A stretch of DNA of 64,000 nt. Origin: Opitutia bacterium Tous-C1TDCM (GTDB lineage Bacteria > Verrucomicrobiota > Verrucomicrobiia > Opitutales > Opitutaceae). Below the pieces are notes generated by a model, which saw only the letters and a program-made list of their open reading frames with translations, had not been told where the DNA came from and did no database searches. A program made the position numbers and the translations under genes. Positions 20,282-29,199 of this stretch are shown piece by piece. The DNA lies in NCBI GenBank assembly GCA_002288455.1, contig NEUS01000004.1, positions 1 to 64,000 on the forward strand. Direction: 5' to 3'. Numbering within the stretch: position 1 is the stretch's first letter; each line of letters begins with the position of its first letter.

Positions 20282-21376
20282 TTATTCGGCGATCTTGAAT
20301 TCCGCCAGCGACCACTTCGGCTTGCGGGCCTCGGCGGCGAGTTCGTTGAAGGCGCCGATTTCGGCTTCGGAGAACAGCAGGCCGCCGTTCTTGGCGGAGC
20401 GGGCGGCCCAGGTGGCCTCGAGTTGGCCGGGGAGCATGCAGGCTTCGTTGCCGTGGCCGAGGATGTCGGCGAGGACGGCCTTGACGTTTTCGGATTGGTT
20501 GCGGCCCTTGGCGAAGGCGCCGGCGTTCATGGCTTCCGGTTTCCAGACCTGGAAGAAGAACGTGCAGGTGCCCTTGTCGTCGCCGACCTTGTCCCAGCGG
20601 TTGCGGATCGTGGGGAGCGAGCCGCCGATGAAGGCGCCGACGATCTCGTTCATGAGCGCGAGGCCGTAGCCCTTGTGCGCGCCGAAGGGGATGAGGTACT
20701 TGGCCTGGGTCGGGTCGGTGGTCGGGTTGCCGTCGGCGTCGACCGCGGCGTTGGGCGGGAGCTGCTTGCCTTCGCGGGCGAGCTGCTGGACGCGGCCCAT
20801 GGCGACAACGGACGTGGCCCAGTCGATGACGATGGGGTAGCCGATGGCGTCCTGGGTCGGGAAGCCCCACGAGTGCGGGTTGGTGCCGAGGGTGGGGAAC
20901 TTGCCGCCGAAGGGGACGACCTCGGCGAGGGCCGCGGTGCAGTTGGTGTAGGCGATATAGCCGCGCTTGGCGGCCTCCATCACATAGCCGCCGCCCCAGA
21001 GGTAGTGGAAGGCGTTGTCGACGGAAACCATGCCGACGCCGTATTTGTCGGCGAGCTTGATGGCCTGCTCGATGGCGGCGTAGCCGGTGGCCTGGCCGAG
21101 TTTGCGGTTGGCGTTCCAGATGGCGGAAGCGCGGTAGGGACTCTTGACCTTCTCGAGTTTGGCTTTCGGCACGCAGCCGCCGGCGGCGGAGCCGAAGAGA
21201 TGGTCGAGGTGGAGGGCCTTGAGGGCGTTGTGGGTGCGGATGCCGTGGCGCGTGGCCTCGGCGCAGAAGCGGGCGCCGGCGGCGGCTTCCTGGCCGGAGT
21301 AACCGCGTTTCTTGTACGCGGCTGCGACGAGGGCGTTGTGCTGGGCTTCGGGGACGACGTAGAAGGTTTCGGACAT
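20282..21376 (-). CDS. Ldh2 (malate/L-lactate dehydrogenase-type) family oxidoreductase
   Basis: HGIRTHNALKALHLDHL, VSVDNAFHYLWGGGYVMEAAKRGYIAYTNCTA, PFGAHKGYGLALMNEIVGAFIGG. Confidence 0.9.
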   Translation of the reverse strand: MSETFYVVPEAQHNALVAAAYKKRGYSGQEAAAGARFCAEATRHGIRTHNALKALHLDHLFGSAAGGCVPKAKLEKVKSPYRASAIWNANRKLGQATGYAAIEQAIKLADKYGVGMVSVDNAFHYLWGGGYVMEAAKRGYIAYTNCTAALAEVVPFGGKFPTLGTNPHSWGFPTQDAIGYPIVIDWATSVVAMGRVQQLAREGKQLPPNAAVDADGNPTTDPTQAKYLIPFGAHKGYGLALMNEIVGAFIGGSLPTIRNRWDKVGDDKGTCTFFFQVWKPEAMNAGAFAKGRNQSENVKAVLADILGHGNEACMLPGQLEATWAARSAKNGGLLFSEAEIGAFNELAAEARKPKWSLAEFKIAE

Positions 21377-21389
21377 GGGAGGAAGGAGC

Positions 21390-21538
21390 GGTAAGCCGTA
21401 AGCGGTAAGCGGTAAGCTATAAGCTTTAAGCTACAATAGCTGGGAGTGATTGAACGGAACTTGGGCCGATTGGGATGAAAGTCGGGCGAGGGCGCAGGAC
21501 GGTGCTTTCGGCTGATAGCTTAGAGCTTACCGCTTACA
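21390..21538. repeat. Inverted heptamer-repeat intergenic element (NNTAAGC)
   Basis: GGTAAGC CGTAAGC GGTAAGC GGTAAGC TATAAGC TTTAAGC (21390-21431) opposed by the reverse complement of TGTAAGC GGTAAGC TCTAAGC TATCAGC (21511-21538). Confidence 0.8.
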
Positions 21539-21550
21539 GTCCCTCAAGCA

Positions 21551-22531
21551 TCAGACCACCTTCTTCACCGGCACTTCGGGATTGATCTGGGCGAGGGGCT
21601 TTTCGCCGTGCATCGCGAGGATGAGGTTCTTCACCGCGGCGGTGGCCTGGCGCTGCACGCTCTCGAAGGTGCGGGAGCCGACGTGCGGCGTGACCACGAC
21701 GTTGGGCAACTTGAGCAGCGGGTGGTCGGCCTTCGGCGGTTCCTCGTCGAGGACGTCGGTGCCGTAGCCGCCGACTTGGCCGGACTTCAGGGCTTCGACC
21801 ATATCGGCGGTGTGGACGATCTCGCCGCGGGCGCAATTGAGGATGAGCACGCCCTTTTTCATTTTCGGGAAGGACTTCGCGCTGATCATGTCGCGCGTCT
21901 CGGGCGTGAGATTCGTGTGGAGGGAAATGTAATCCGCGGCGGCGTAGATCTCGTCGAGGTTGGCGGCGCGTTTGACGCCGTGGGCGGCGGCGAATTTTTC
22001 GTCCCAGTAAACATCGAACGCGATCACATTCATGCCGAAGGCGCGGGCGCGGATGGCGACTTCCTTGCCGATGCGGCCGAGGCCGACGATGCCGATGGTC
22101 TTCTCGAGGAGTTCGTGGCCGGTCTTGCGTTTCCAGCCGCCGGCGCGGGTGGAGTCGGTGTGGAAGAGGAGATTTTTCTCGAGCGCCAGGAGCAGGAGGA
22201 ACGTGTGCTCGGCGACGGTCGTGTGGTTGACGCCGGGGGTGAAGAGCAGGGGCAGGCCGAACTCGGTGCAGGACTTCACGTCGATCTTGTCGACGCCGAT
22301 GCCGTACTTGGAAATGACCTTCAGTTTCGGCAGCGCCTTTTCGAGCACCTGGCGGGTGATCAGGTCGTCGCCGCAGATGTAGCCGTCGATGTCGCCGACG
22401 AGGGCGAGGGTGTCGGCTTCGTTGAGCGGGCCGCGGGCGCGGATGACTTCCCAGCCGGTGGCGGCGAGGAGTTGGTGGTGTTCGCCCGGGGTGTCTTGGA
22501 ACGACGTGGTCGTGAGGAGGATTTTGGTCAT
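21551..22531 (-). CDS. D-isomer-specific 2-hydroxyacid dehydrogenase (phosphoglycerate dehydrogenase-like)
   Basis: GKEVAIRARAFGMNVIAFD after TIGIVGLGRIG; LNCARGEIVHTADMVEALKSGQVGGYGTDVLDEEPP. Confidence 0.9.
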   Translation of the reverse strand: MTKILLTTTSFQDTPGEHHQLLAATGWEVIRARGPLNEADTLALVGDIDGYICGDDLITRQVLEKALPKLKVISKYGIGVDKIDVKSCTEFGLPLLFTPGVNHTTVAEHTFLLLLALEKNLLFHTDSTRAGGWKRKTGHELLEKTIGIVGLGRIGKEVAIRARAFGMNVIAFDVYWDEKFAAAHGVKRAANLDEIYAAADYISLHTNLTPETRDMISAKSFPKMKKGVLILNCARGEIVHTADMVEALKSGQVGGYGTDVLDEEPPKADHPLLKLPNVVVTPHVGSRTFESVQRQATAAVKNLILAMHGEKPLAQINPEVPVKKVV

Positions 22532-22658
22532 GACAAAGGGAAGGGAGTTTTCGCACACGCGTCCGCGGGAGGGAAGCGAAACTTTGGTCATGAGGTTAGG
22601 CGAACGGCCGGACGGGTTCGCCCTTGCGGGGCGCGGGCGGAGGCCGTGGTTTGGGCGG

Positions 22659-23585
22659 ATGACGCCGCGCCCGAAACTTCCCTGTTTGCTCCGGAGTCTC
22701 GTCCTGGGGGTGGCCTTGGTCGCGGCGCAGGAGCGTTTGCCGGCGGAGGTTAAAGTCGGGGCGTGGCAGCCGTTGTTCCAAGGCATCGAATTCGCCGCCG
22801 GGTCGGCCGACGAAGCGGAGCCGCGGCGGCAGGAAGTGCGCGTGCTCCGCGTCGATCTGCGGGCGGACGGCATCGAGCTGTTTTCCACGCCGGCCAACGG
22901 CGACGCGCCGAAGGAAACGACGAGCGAAACGGCGACGGAATTTCTGGAGCGGCACCGCCTGCAGGCGGCGATCAACGCCAATTTCTTCAGCCCCTGTTGC
23001 AGCCCCGGCGACAAGGACCTCGGCGGGTTGGCGGTGTCGCGCGGCGAAATTGTTTCCCCGGCGGCCAAGTCCGGTCTCGGGGCCAAGGTCCTCGTCGTCA
23101 CGCGCGATTTGCGGGCGAGCATCCGGGAAACGGGACCGGATTTCCGGCCCGACGGCGTGTGGACCGCGGTGGCGGGATCGGACATCGTGCTCAAGGCCGG
23201 CCGGCCGGTGCCGTACGAGCCGACGGCGTTCCGGACCACGCCGCATCCGCGTTCGGCGGCGGGGATTTCCGCCGACGGCCGCTACCTGCTGTTGCTGACG
23301 ATCGACGGCCGCCAAGCGGGCTACAGCGAGGGTGCGACGCTCGAGGAACTGGCGATGTGGCTGCGGCGTTTCGGCGCGCAGGAAGGACTCAATCTCGACG
23401 GCGGCGGCTCGACGGCGTTGGTCAAAGCGGCGGGCGGGCGGGCGGTGCTGTTGAACCGGCCGAGCGGTTCCTCGCTCGGAGCCTTGGCGGTTCCGGGGAC
23501 GGAGCGCGCGCAGCGGTCCAACGGCAACCACTTCGGCGTGTACGCGCGGCCGCTGGCGGAGGGCCTGCGGCCCGTTGAAAGGTGA
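22659..23585 (+). CDS. Phosphodiester glycosidase (NAGPA) family secreted protein
   Basis: AAINANFFSPCCSPGDK...LTIDGRQAGYSEGATLEELAMWLRRFGAQEGLNLDGGGSTALV. Confidence 0.85.
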   Translation: MTPRPKLPCLLRSLVLGVALVAAQERLPAEVKVGAWQPLFQGIEFAAGSADEAEPRRQEVRVLRVDLRADGIELFSTPANGDAPKETTSETATEFLERHRLQAAINANFFSPCCSPGDKDLGGLAVSRGEIVSPAAKSGLGAKVLVVTRDLRASIRETGPDFRPDGVWTAVAGSDIVLKAGRPVPYEPTAFRTTPHPRSAAGISADGRYLLLLTIDGRQAGYSEGATLEELAMWLRRFGAQEGLNLDGGGSTALVKAAGGRAVLLNRPSGSSLGALAVPGTERAQRSNGNHFGVYARPLAEGLRPVER

Positions 23586-23601
23586 AAGTTGAAGGGCGAA
23601 A
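23574..23601 (+). repeat. Heptamer repeat overlapping the 3' end of the phosphodiester glycosidase gene
   Basis: GTTGAAA GGTGAAA GTTGAAG GGCGAAA then GATCGG. Confidence 0.6.
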
Positions 23602-23722
23602 GATCGGAGCCGGAGATGGGGCGTCGGAGCGGTCCCGGCAGCGGCGCGTTGAACGCCGGCCGGACCGGGCCACGGTCGGCTTGCACGCGGGGACCAAGGC
23701 CGCCATCTCCGAAAGCTCCGCG

Positions 23723-25159
23723 ATGAAGTCCTTTGCCGCCGCCACCGCCCAGCTCCGCCGCCGCCTCGGCGCGAACGTCGTCCTGACCGACGACACCGCG
23801 CGCACCGCGGCGTCCTACGACAGCGCGAAGCTGCCGTTCCGGCCCGAGGCCGTGGTGCGGGTGACGCAGGAGGCGCAGATCGGCGCGGTGCTGGCGCTGG
23901 CGAATCGGCACGGCGTGCCGGTGACGACGCGCGGGCGGGGCACGACGCTGACGGGAGCCGCGACGCCGGTGCAGGGTGGTTGGGTTTTGGATACGCTGGC
24001 GCTCAACACGATCGCGATCGACGACGAAGCCGGCATGGCGCACGTGCAAGCCGGGGCCAAGGTTGCCGACATCCAGCGGGCGGCCGAGGCGAAGGGCTGG
24101 TTCTATCCGCCCGATCCCTCCTCGAAGGAATACTGCACGATCGGCGGCAACATCGCCTGCAACGCCGGCGGCATGCACGGCGGCAAGTACGGGGTGACGC
24201 GCGACTTCGTGATCGCGTTGCGCGGTTACCTGCCGACGGGCGAGGCCGTGACCTGGGGCACGGCGACGAAGAAGTTTTCCGCCGGCTTCAACCTGCGCGA
24301 TTTGTGGATCGGCAGCGAAGGCATGCTCGGCGTCGTGACCGGCGCGGTGCTGAAACTTATTCCGCAGCCGGCGGCGCGCTGGACCTTGCTGACCTCGTTC
24401 AAGGACGAGACGGCGGCGCTGCGGGCGGCGTTGGCGCTGTTCAAGCTGCGCGTGCAGCCGGCGATCTGCGAATTTCTCGACCGCGAGAGCGTGCTGTGCG
24501 CGGAGCGGGCGACGGGGCGGGCGGTGTTTGCGGGGCAGGCCGGGCGGCCGGTGCTGTTGTTGGAATTTGCCGGCGGGAAAGCGGAAGTGCGGGAAACGAA
24601 GCAGATCGTTTTGGGGTGGGCCGCCGAGCATGCGACCGGGAGCCGGGCCGCGAAGAACCGCGAGGAGGCGGAGCAACTTTGGGCGGTGCGGCGGAAATGT
24701 TCGGGCGCGATGTTCGAGCTCGGCGACGCGAAGCTGAACGAAGACATCGTCGTGCCGATGCGGAACTACGTGAAGTTCGCGCAATTTCTGGCGAAGCTGA
24801 AACGCGATTCGGGGCTGGCGATCCCGACCTTCGGGCATTTGGCCGACGGGAATCTCCACGTGAACATCATGTACCACAAAGCGGTGCCGGCGGAGTGCCG
24901 CACGGCGGAGCGGACGGTGCGCACGCTGATGGAAACCGTGGTGGCGCTCGGGGGCGCGATCTCCGGCGAGCACGGCATCGGGCTGGCGAAGACGCCGTTT
25001 CTGCGCATCCAGCATTCGCCGGCGCAGGTGCGCGCGATGCAGGCGGTGAAGCGGGCGCTCGATCCGAACGGCGTGCTCAATCCCGGCAAGATGTTCGAGC
25101 CGTTCGAAGTGTGGAAACACCCGCGGCTCGAGGTGAAACTGCCGTGGGATCACAAATGA
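23723..25159 (+). CDS. FAD-binding oxidase, glycolate oxidase GlcD type
   Basis: PVTTRGRGTTLTGAATPVQGG, GGNIACNAGGMHGGKYGVTRD, FGHLADGNLHVNIMY, SGEHGIGLAKTPFL. Confidence 0.92.
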   Translation: MKSFAAATAQLRRRLGANVVLTDDTARTAASYDSAKLPFRPEAVVRVTQEAQIGAVLALANRHGVPVTTRGRGTTLTGAATPVQGGWVLDTLALNTIAIDDEAGMAHVQAGAKVADIQRAAEAKGWFYPPDPSSKEYCTIGGNIACNAGGMHGGKYGVTRDFVIALRGYLPTGEAVTWGTATKKFSAGFNLRDLWIGSEGMLGVVTGAVLKLIPQPAARWTLLTSFKDETAALRAALALFKLRVQPAICEFLDRESVLCAERATGRAVFAGQAGRPVLLLEFAGGKAEVRETKQIVLGWAAEHATGSRAAKNREEAEQLWAVRRKCSGAMFELGDAKLNEDIVVPMRNYVKFAQFLAKLKRDSGLAIPTFGHLADGNLHVNIMYHKAVPAECRTAERTVRTLMETVVALGGAISGEHGIGLAKTPFLRIQHSPAQVRAMQAVKRALDPNGVLNPGKMFEPFEVWKHPRLEVKLPWDHK

Positions 25160-27561
25160 ACGGGCCGGGGACGGCCCGGGCCGCGCGCTGGTTCGAGCGG
25201 GCGCTGGTGGCCGCGACGATGGCCGCGGCGGTGTGGTTTTTCCATTGGACCACGGCGGCCAACGCCGGCTTCGGCGACTGGGACGAGGTCGATTATTTCA
25301 AGCTGCTGGTGCGCGGCTGGAAGAAGGGCCAGCTCAGTCTCGATATCGCGCCGAAACCGGAGTTGCTGGCGCTGGCGGATCCCTACGATCCGGCGCAAAA
25401 CGCCCCGCACCGGCTCGGGGACGCGACCCTGTACAAGGGAAAGTACTACATCTATTTCGGTCCGGCTCCGGCCCTGACGGTGATGCTGCCGTGGAATCTG
25501 GTGACGGGCCGGGAAATGTCGATGGGCACGGCGGTCTTCGTGTTCAGTTGTCTCGGCTATTTCGCCGCGTGCGGGCTCTGGCTGGCGCTCCGGCGGCGCT
25601 ATTTTCCCGAAAGCCACCTGCTGGTCGCGCCGCTGGGAGTGCTCGCGCTCGGATCCGGCACCCATCTGCTGGCACTGGTGCAGCGGCCGATGTTCTGGGA
25701 ACTGCCGATCGCGGCGGGGATCGCGTTCGTGTTGCTGGCGGCGGCGGCGATCTATGCGGCGGTGCACGGCCGGCGGCCGCTCGCGATGATGGCGTTGGCG
25801 GGGGTGTTGCTCGGCCTCGGCGTGGGCTCGCGGCCGACGGTCCTGTTCGCCGCGGGCATGCTGCTGCTGCCGGTGTGGCTGGCGTGGCGGGAACGCGATC
25901 CCGCGCGGCCGGCGTGGTGGCGGCTGGGCTTGGCGGGCACGGTGCCGCTGGGGCTGTGCGGGCTGGCGATCATGGCGCACAACTATGCGCGTTTCGACAA
26001 TCCGCTCGAGTGGGGCCAGAACTACCAGTTGTCCGGCGCGTACGAGGGCAAGCTCGTGCATTTCGCGCTGCGGTTTTTGCCGCACAACGTGGGGGTGTAT
26101 TTTTTCCAGCACCTCCAATGGAGCGCGGACTTCCCGTTTGCGCGGGCGGTGGGCATCGAGATCAACCACATCAAGGACTACTTCGGCACCGAGGAAGTGG
26201 CGGGGCTGGCGGTGACGTTTCCCTACTTCTGGTTTCTGCTCGCGCTGCCGCTGGCGTGGTGGCGGCGCGGCCCGGACGAGACTCGCCGGCTGACCGCGGC
26301 GCTGGGCGGCGTCCTGGCCTATGCGGTGCCGGTCGGCGGCTTGGTGATGGGGTATTTTTCGACGACGACGCGCTACCAGACGGACTTCGCGGTCGTGACC
26401 GGGTTGCTGGCGCTGGTCGGTTTGCTCGCGGTGGAGCGCTGGATCCGGGTCGTGCGCCCGCGCCTGCGGGTCGGTGTCGTGGCGGCGGCCATCGCGGCCG
26501 TCGCGGTCACGGCCGTGATCGGCGGGCTTATGAGTTTCGATTACCATGGCCGGACCTTGCGGACGACCTCGCCCGCACTCTGGCAAATGCTGGACGGCCG
26601 GACCGAAGCGATGCTGGCATTCGTCGGGCAGAAATTCGATCTGGTGGACGGCCCGCAGGTCCTGAAGGTCCGTTGGCGGCAGCAGCCGGCGGGAACAATC
26701 GAACCGGTGTGGGAGCCGCTCGATCGGCGCGCGGACGAGCGGATCCTCGTCGAGCACATCGGAGAGAAGCTGATCCGGTTCGGCTATGCGCGGGGCGGCG
26801 AGGCGATCCGTTGGGGCCGCCCGCTGAAGTGGGCAAACAACCACACGCACACGGTCGAAATCCAGGTGCCGTCGCTGCACCGGGCCGGTCGCAACGACCG
26901 GTGGAGCCGGGTCCGGGAGCGGACGGAATTTCGGCGCCGCACCGGTGTGGCGGTGTGGTTCAGCGGCGGCCGCGCGCTCGACGCGATCGTGCCGGCGTGG
27001 CCGGCGGATTTGCAGATCGGAGGCCGGATCTCGCGGGAGTTCAGCGGCGAAGTCCGGTCGCAGACGACGCGGGCGTTCCGGCCCGACGAAGTGCCGTCGG
27101 GTCTCGTGGAGGAGTTCGCGAAACGCGGCGGCGTGTTGCGCTTCCGCGTCGTTTTTCCGGAGCCGCTCCAGGAGGCGGGCGAGCCGCTGTTCGCCGCGGG
27201 CGCGCATTTCCGTTCCAATATTCTGGCGGTCGAGACGTGGGGCGACGGTATCCGCTTCGCTTACGAGAACTACTCTTTCCCCCGCGTGAACTCCGAGCCC
27301 TTCAAGCCGAATCCGGCCGGGCATTGGGTGGAATTGGAGATGGCGTCGTTCCGTCCGGACGATTTCGGCGGCGAAGGCACGGGCGATGTCGTCGTGCGCC
27401 TGGACGGCAAGGAAATGATTCGCTCGCGGCAGGAGGCGTATCATTTTCCGTGGGGCCACGAGCGCATCGGCTGGAATCCTTTCGGCACCACGTGCGCGGC
27501 GGAGTTCCGCGGCTGGATCACCGAGGCGCGTTGGATCCAGGCGCGGCCGGCGACGGATTGA
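25156..27561 (+). CDS. Polytopic membrane protein with soluble C-terminal domain
   Basis: Multiple hydrophobic segments followed by a ~330-aa soluble region; ATGA overlap with glcD-like gene. Confidence 0.75.
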   Translation: MNGPGTARAARWFERALVAATMAAAVWFFHWTTAANAGFGDWDEVDYFKLLVRGWKKGQLSLDIAPKPELLALADPYDPAQNAPHRLGDATLYKGKYYIYFGPAPALTVMLPWNLVTGREMSMGTAVFVFSCLGYFAACGLWLALRRRYFPESHLLVAPLGVLALGSGTHLLALVQRPMFWELPIAAGIAFVLLAAAAIYAAVHGRRPLAMMALAGVLLGLGVGSRPTVLFAAGMLLLPVWLAWRERDPARPAWWRLGLAGTVPLGLCGLAIMAHNYARFDNPLEWGQNYQLSGAYEGKLVHFALRFLPHNVGVYFFQHLQWSADFPFARAVGIEINHIKDYFGTEEVAGLAVTFPYFWFLLALPLAWWRRGPDETRRLTAALGGVLAYAVPVGGLVMGYFSTTTRYQTDFAVVTGLLALVGLLAVERWIRVVRPRLRVGVVAAAIAAVAVTAVIGGLMSFDYHGRTLRTTSPALWQMLDGRTEAMLAFVGQKFDLVDGPQVLKVRWRQQPAGTIEPVWEPLDRRADERILVEHIGEKLIRFGYARGGEAIRWGRPLKWANNHTHTVEIQVPSLHRAGRNDRWSRVRERTEFRRRTGVAVWFSGGRALDAIVPAWPADLQIGGRISREFSGEVRSQTTRAFRPDEVPSGLVEEFAKRGGVLRFRVVFPEPLQEAGEPLFAAGAHFRSNILAVETWGDGIRFAYENYSFPRVNSEPFKPNPAGHWVELEMASFRPDDFGGEGTGDVVVRLDGKEMIRSRQEAYHFPWGHERIGWNPFGTTCAAEFRGWITEARWIQARPATD

Positions 27562-27858
27562 CGGGAGCGTACCGCCCAATCGCCCCGGGCGTTGCCTTCG
27601 GCCTCCGCGGCGGCCGGTGCCGCCGCCGGTGTATTCCCGGGGCGCCCGCACTTTGCCCTTGGCAAATCGTTTTCCGTCCGTTCCCGTCCAATCGGGGTCG
27701 CTCGCGTTTTCGCTCCCCGTGTCGTTCAGGCATTAGAATTCCGAAACGCGAGCGGCGTCATCGCCCCGGACTCTCCGGGGCCCGCGGTCACGGCCGCGTC
27801 AACGCACACCTGTCTCCGCCTGCGACTCATAGCCAGCGGCGACAAACCCAGTCCAACT

Positions 27859-29196
27859 ATGTCTGTTGTTTTCCCTGAGTCGGCGCTGCCGCGCATCGGC
27901 ATGATTTCCACCCACGGCTATGTCGCCGCGGAACCCCCGCTGGGCAAGGCCGACACCGGCGGCCAAGTGGTCTATGTGCTCGAGCTCGCCAAGAAACTCG
28001 CCCAGCTCGGCTTCGAGGTGGATATCTGGACCCGCCGCTTCGAGGACCAGCCCGACATGGATGTCGTCAACGAGCGCGTCCGCGTCGTGCGGGTCCCCTG
28101 CGGGGGCCGCAACTTCATCGACAAGGAATATCTGGTGCGGCACCTGAACGAATGGGCCGAACGGGCCCTGCGCCTGATCAAGCGGCACGGACTCCGCTAT
28201 CATTTTCTCAACAGCCACTACTGGGACGCCGGGTTCGCCACCCAGCGGCTCGCCGAAGCGCTCGCCGTGCCGCACGTCCATACCCCGCATTCCCTCGGAA
28301 TCTGGAAGCGGCAGCTGATGGAGAAGGACGACCCGGCCGACGCGGCGAACGCCGAGGCGAAATACAATTTCGCGCAGCGGATCGACGAAGAGAACCTGCT
28401 CTACCGGAATTGCGAGCAGGTCATCGCCACCACGCCGGACCAGGTGGACATGATTGTGAAGGACTACGGAGCGCCCGCCGAGCGCGTGGCCATGATCCCG
28501 CCGGGTTACGACGACAACCGATTCTTCCCGGTGAGCGGCGCATCGCGCGAGGCGCTGCGCGCCCGCCTCGGCTACGCGGGCCGCGCGGTGCTCGCCATCG
28601 GGCGGCTGGCCCGCAACAAGGGCTACGATCTGCTGATCGACGCGTTCACCCTGGTCGCGGCCCGGATTCCCGATGCCGTGCTGCATCTCGCGGTCGGCGG
28701 CGCCTCGCTCAATCCCGAGGAACAGGCGATCCGCGACGAACTCAAGGCCCAGGTCGTCCGGCTCGGGCTCGCCGAACGGGTCAAGTTCTCCGGGTTTGTC
28801 GCCGACGCCGATCTCGCCGACCACTACCGGGCGGCCGATGTGTTCGTGCTCAGCAGCCGCTACGAGCCCTTCGGCATGACCGCCATCGAGGCCATGGCCT
28901 GCGGCACCCCGACGGTCATCACCGTGCACGGCGGCCTTTTCCGCGCCGTCACATTCGGGCGCCACGCCCTCTATGCCGACTCCCTCGACAAGGAAGATCT
29001 CGGGATCTCCATCGTGAAAATCCTCCGGCATCCGCGTCTATCCCATCGCCTCGGCCGCATGGGGGCGCACAAGGCCCGCAGCCTCTTTACCTGGACGGGC
29101 ATCGCCCAGCAGCTCACCCGGCTGATCGAGGAGCGCACCGTGGCGCTCGCGTTCACGGACACCGAATGGGATGAACCTTGGAACGACGGAGATTGA
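27859..29196 (+). CDS. mfpsA: Mannosylfructose-phosphate synthase-like glycosyltransferase (GT4, sucrose-phosphate-synthase related)
   Basis: RIGMISTHGYVAAEPPLGKADTGGQVVYVLELAKKL, MIPPGYDDNRFFPV, VLSSRYEPFGMTAIEAMACGTPTVITVHGGLFRAVTFGRHALYAD, C-terminal EPWNDGD; resembles A. tumefaciens MfpsA as I recall it. Confidence 0.78.
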   Translation: MSVVFPESALPRIGMISTHGYVAAEPPLGKADTGGQVVYVLELAKKLAQLGFEVDIWTRRFEDQPDMDVVNERVRVVRVPCGGRNFIDKEYLVRHLNEWAERALRLIKRHGLRYHFLNSHYWDAGFATQRLAEALAVPHVHTPHSLGIWKRQLMEKDDPADAANAEAKYNFAQRIDEENLLYRNCEQVIATTPDQVDMIVKDYGAPAERVAMIPPGYDDNRFFPVSGASREALRARLGYAGRAVLAIGRLARNKGYDLLIDAFTLVAARIPDAVLHLAVGGASLNPEEQAIRDELKAQVVRLGLAERVKFSGFVADADLADHYRAADVFVLSSRYEPFGMTAIEAMACGTPTVITVHGGLFRAVTFGRHALYADSLDKEDLGISIVKILRHPRLSHRLGRMGAHKARSLFTWTGIAQQLTRLIEERTVALAFTDTEWDEPWNDGD

Positions 29197-29199
29197 GCG

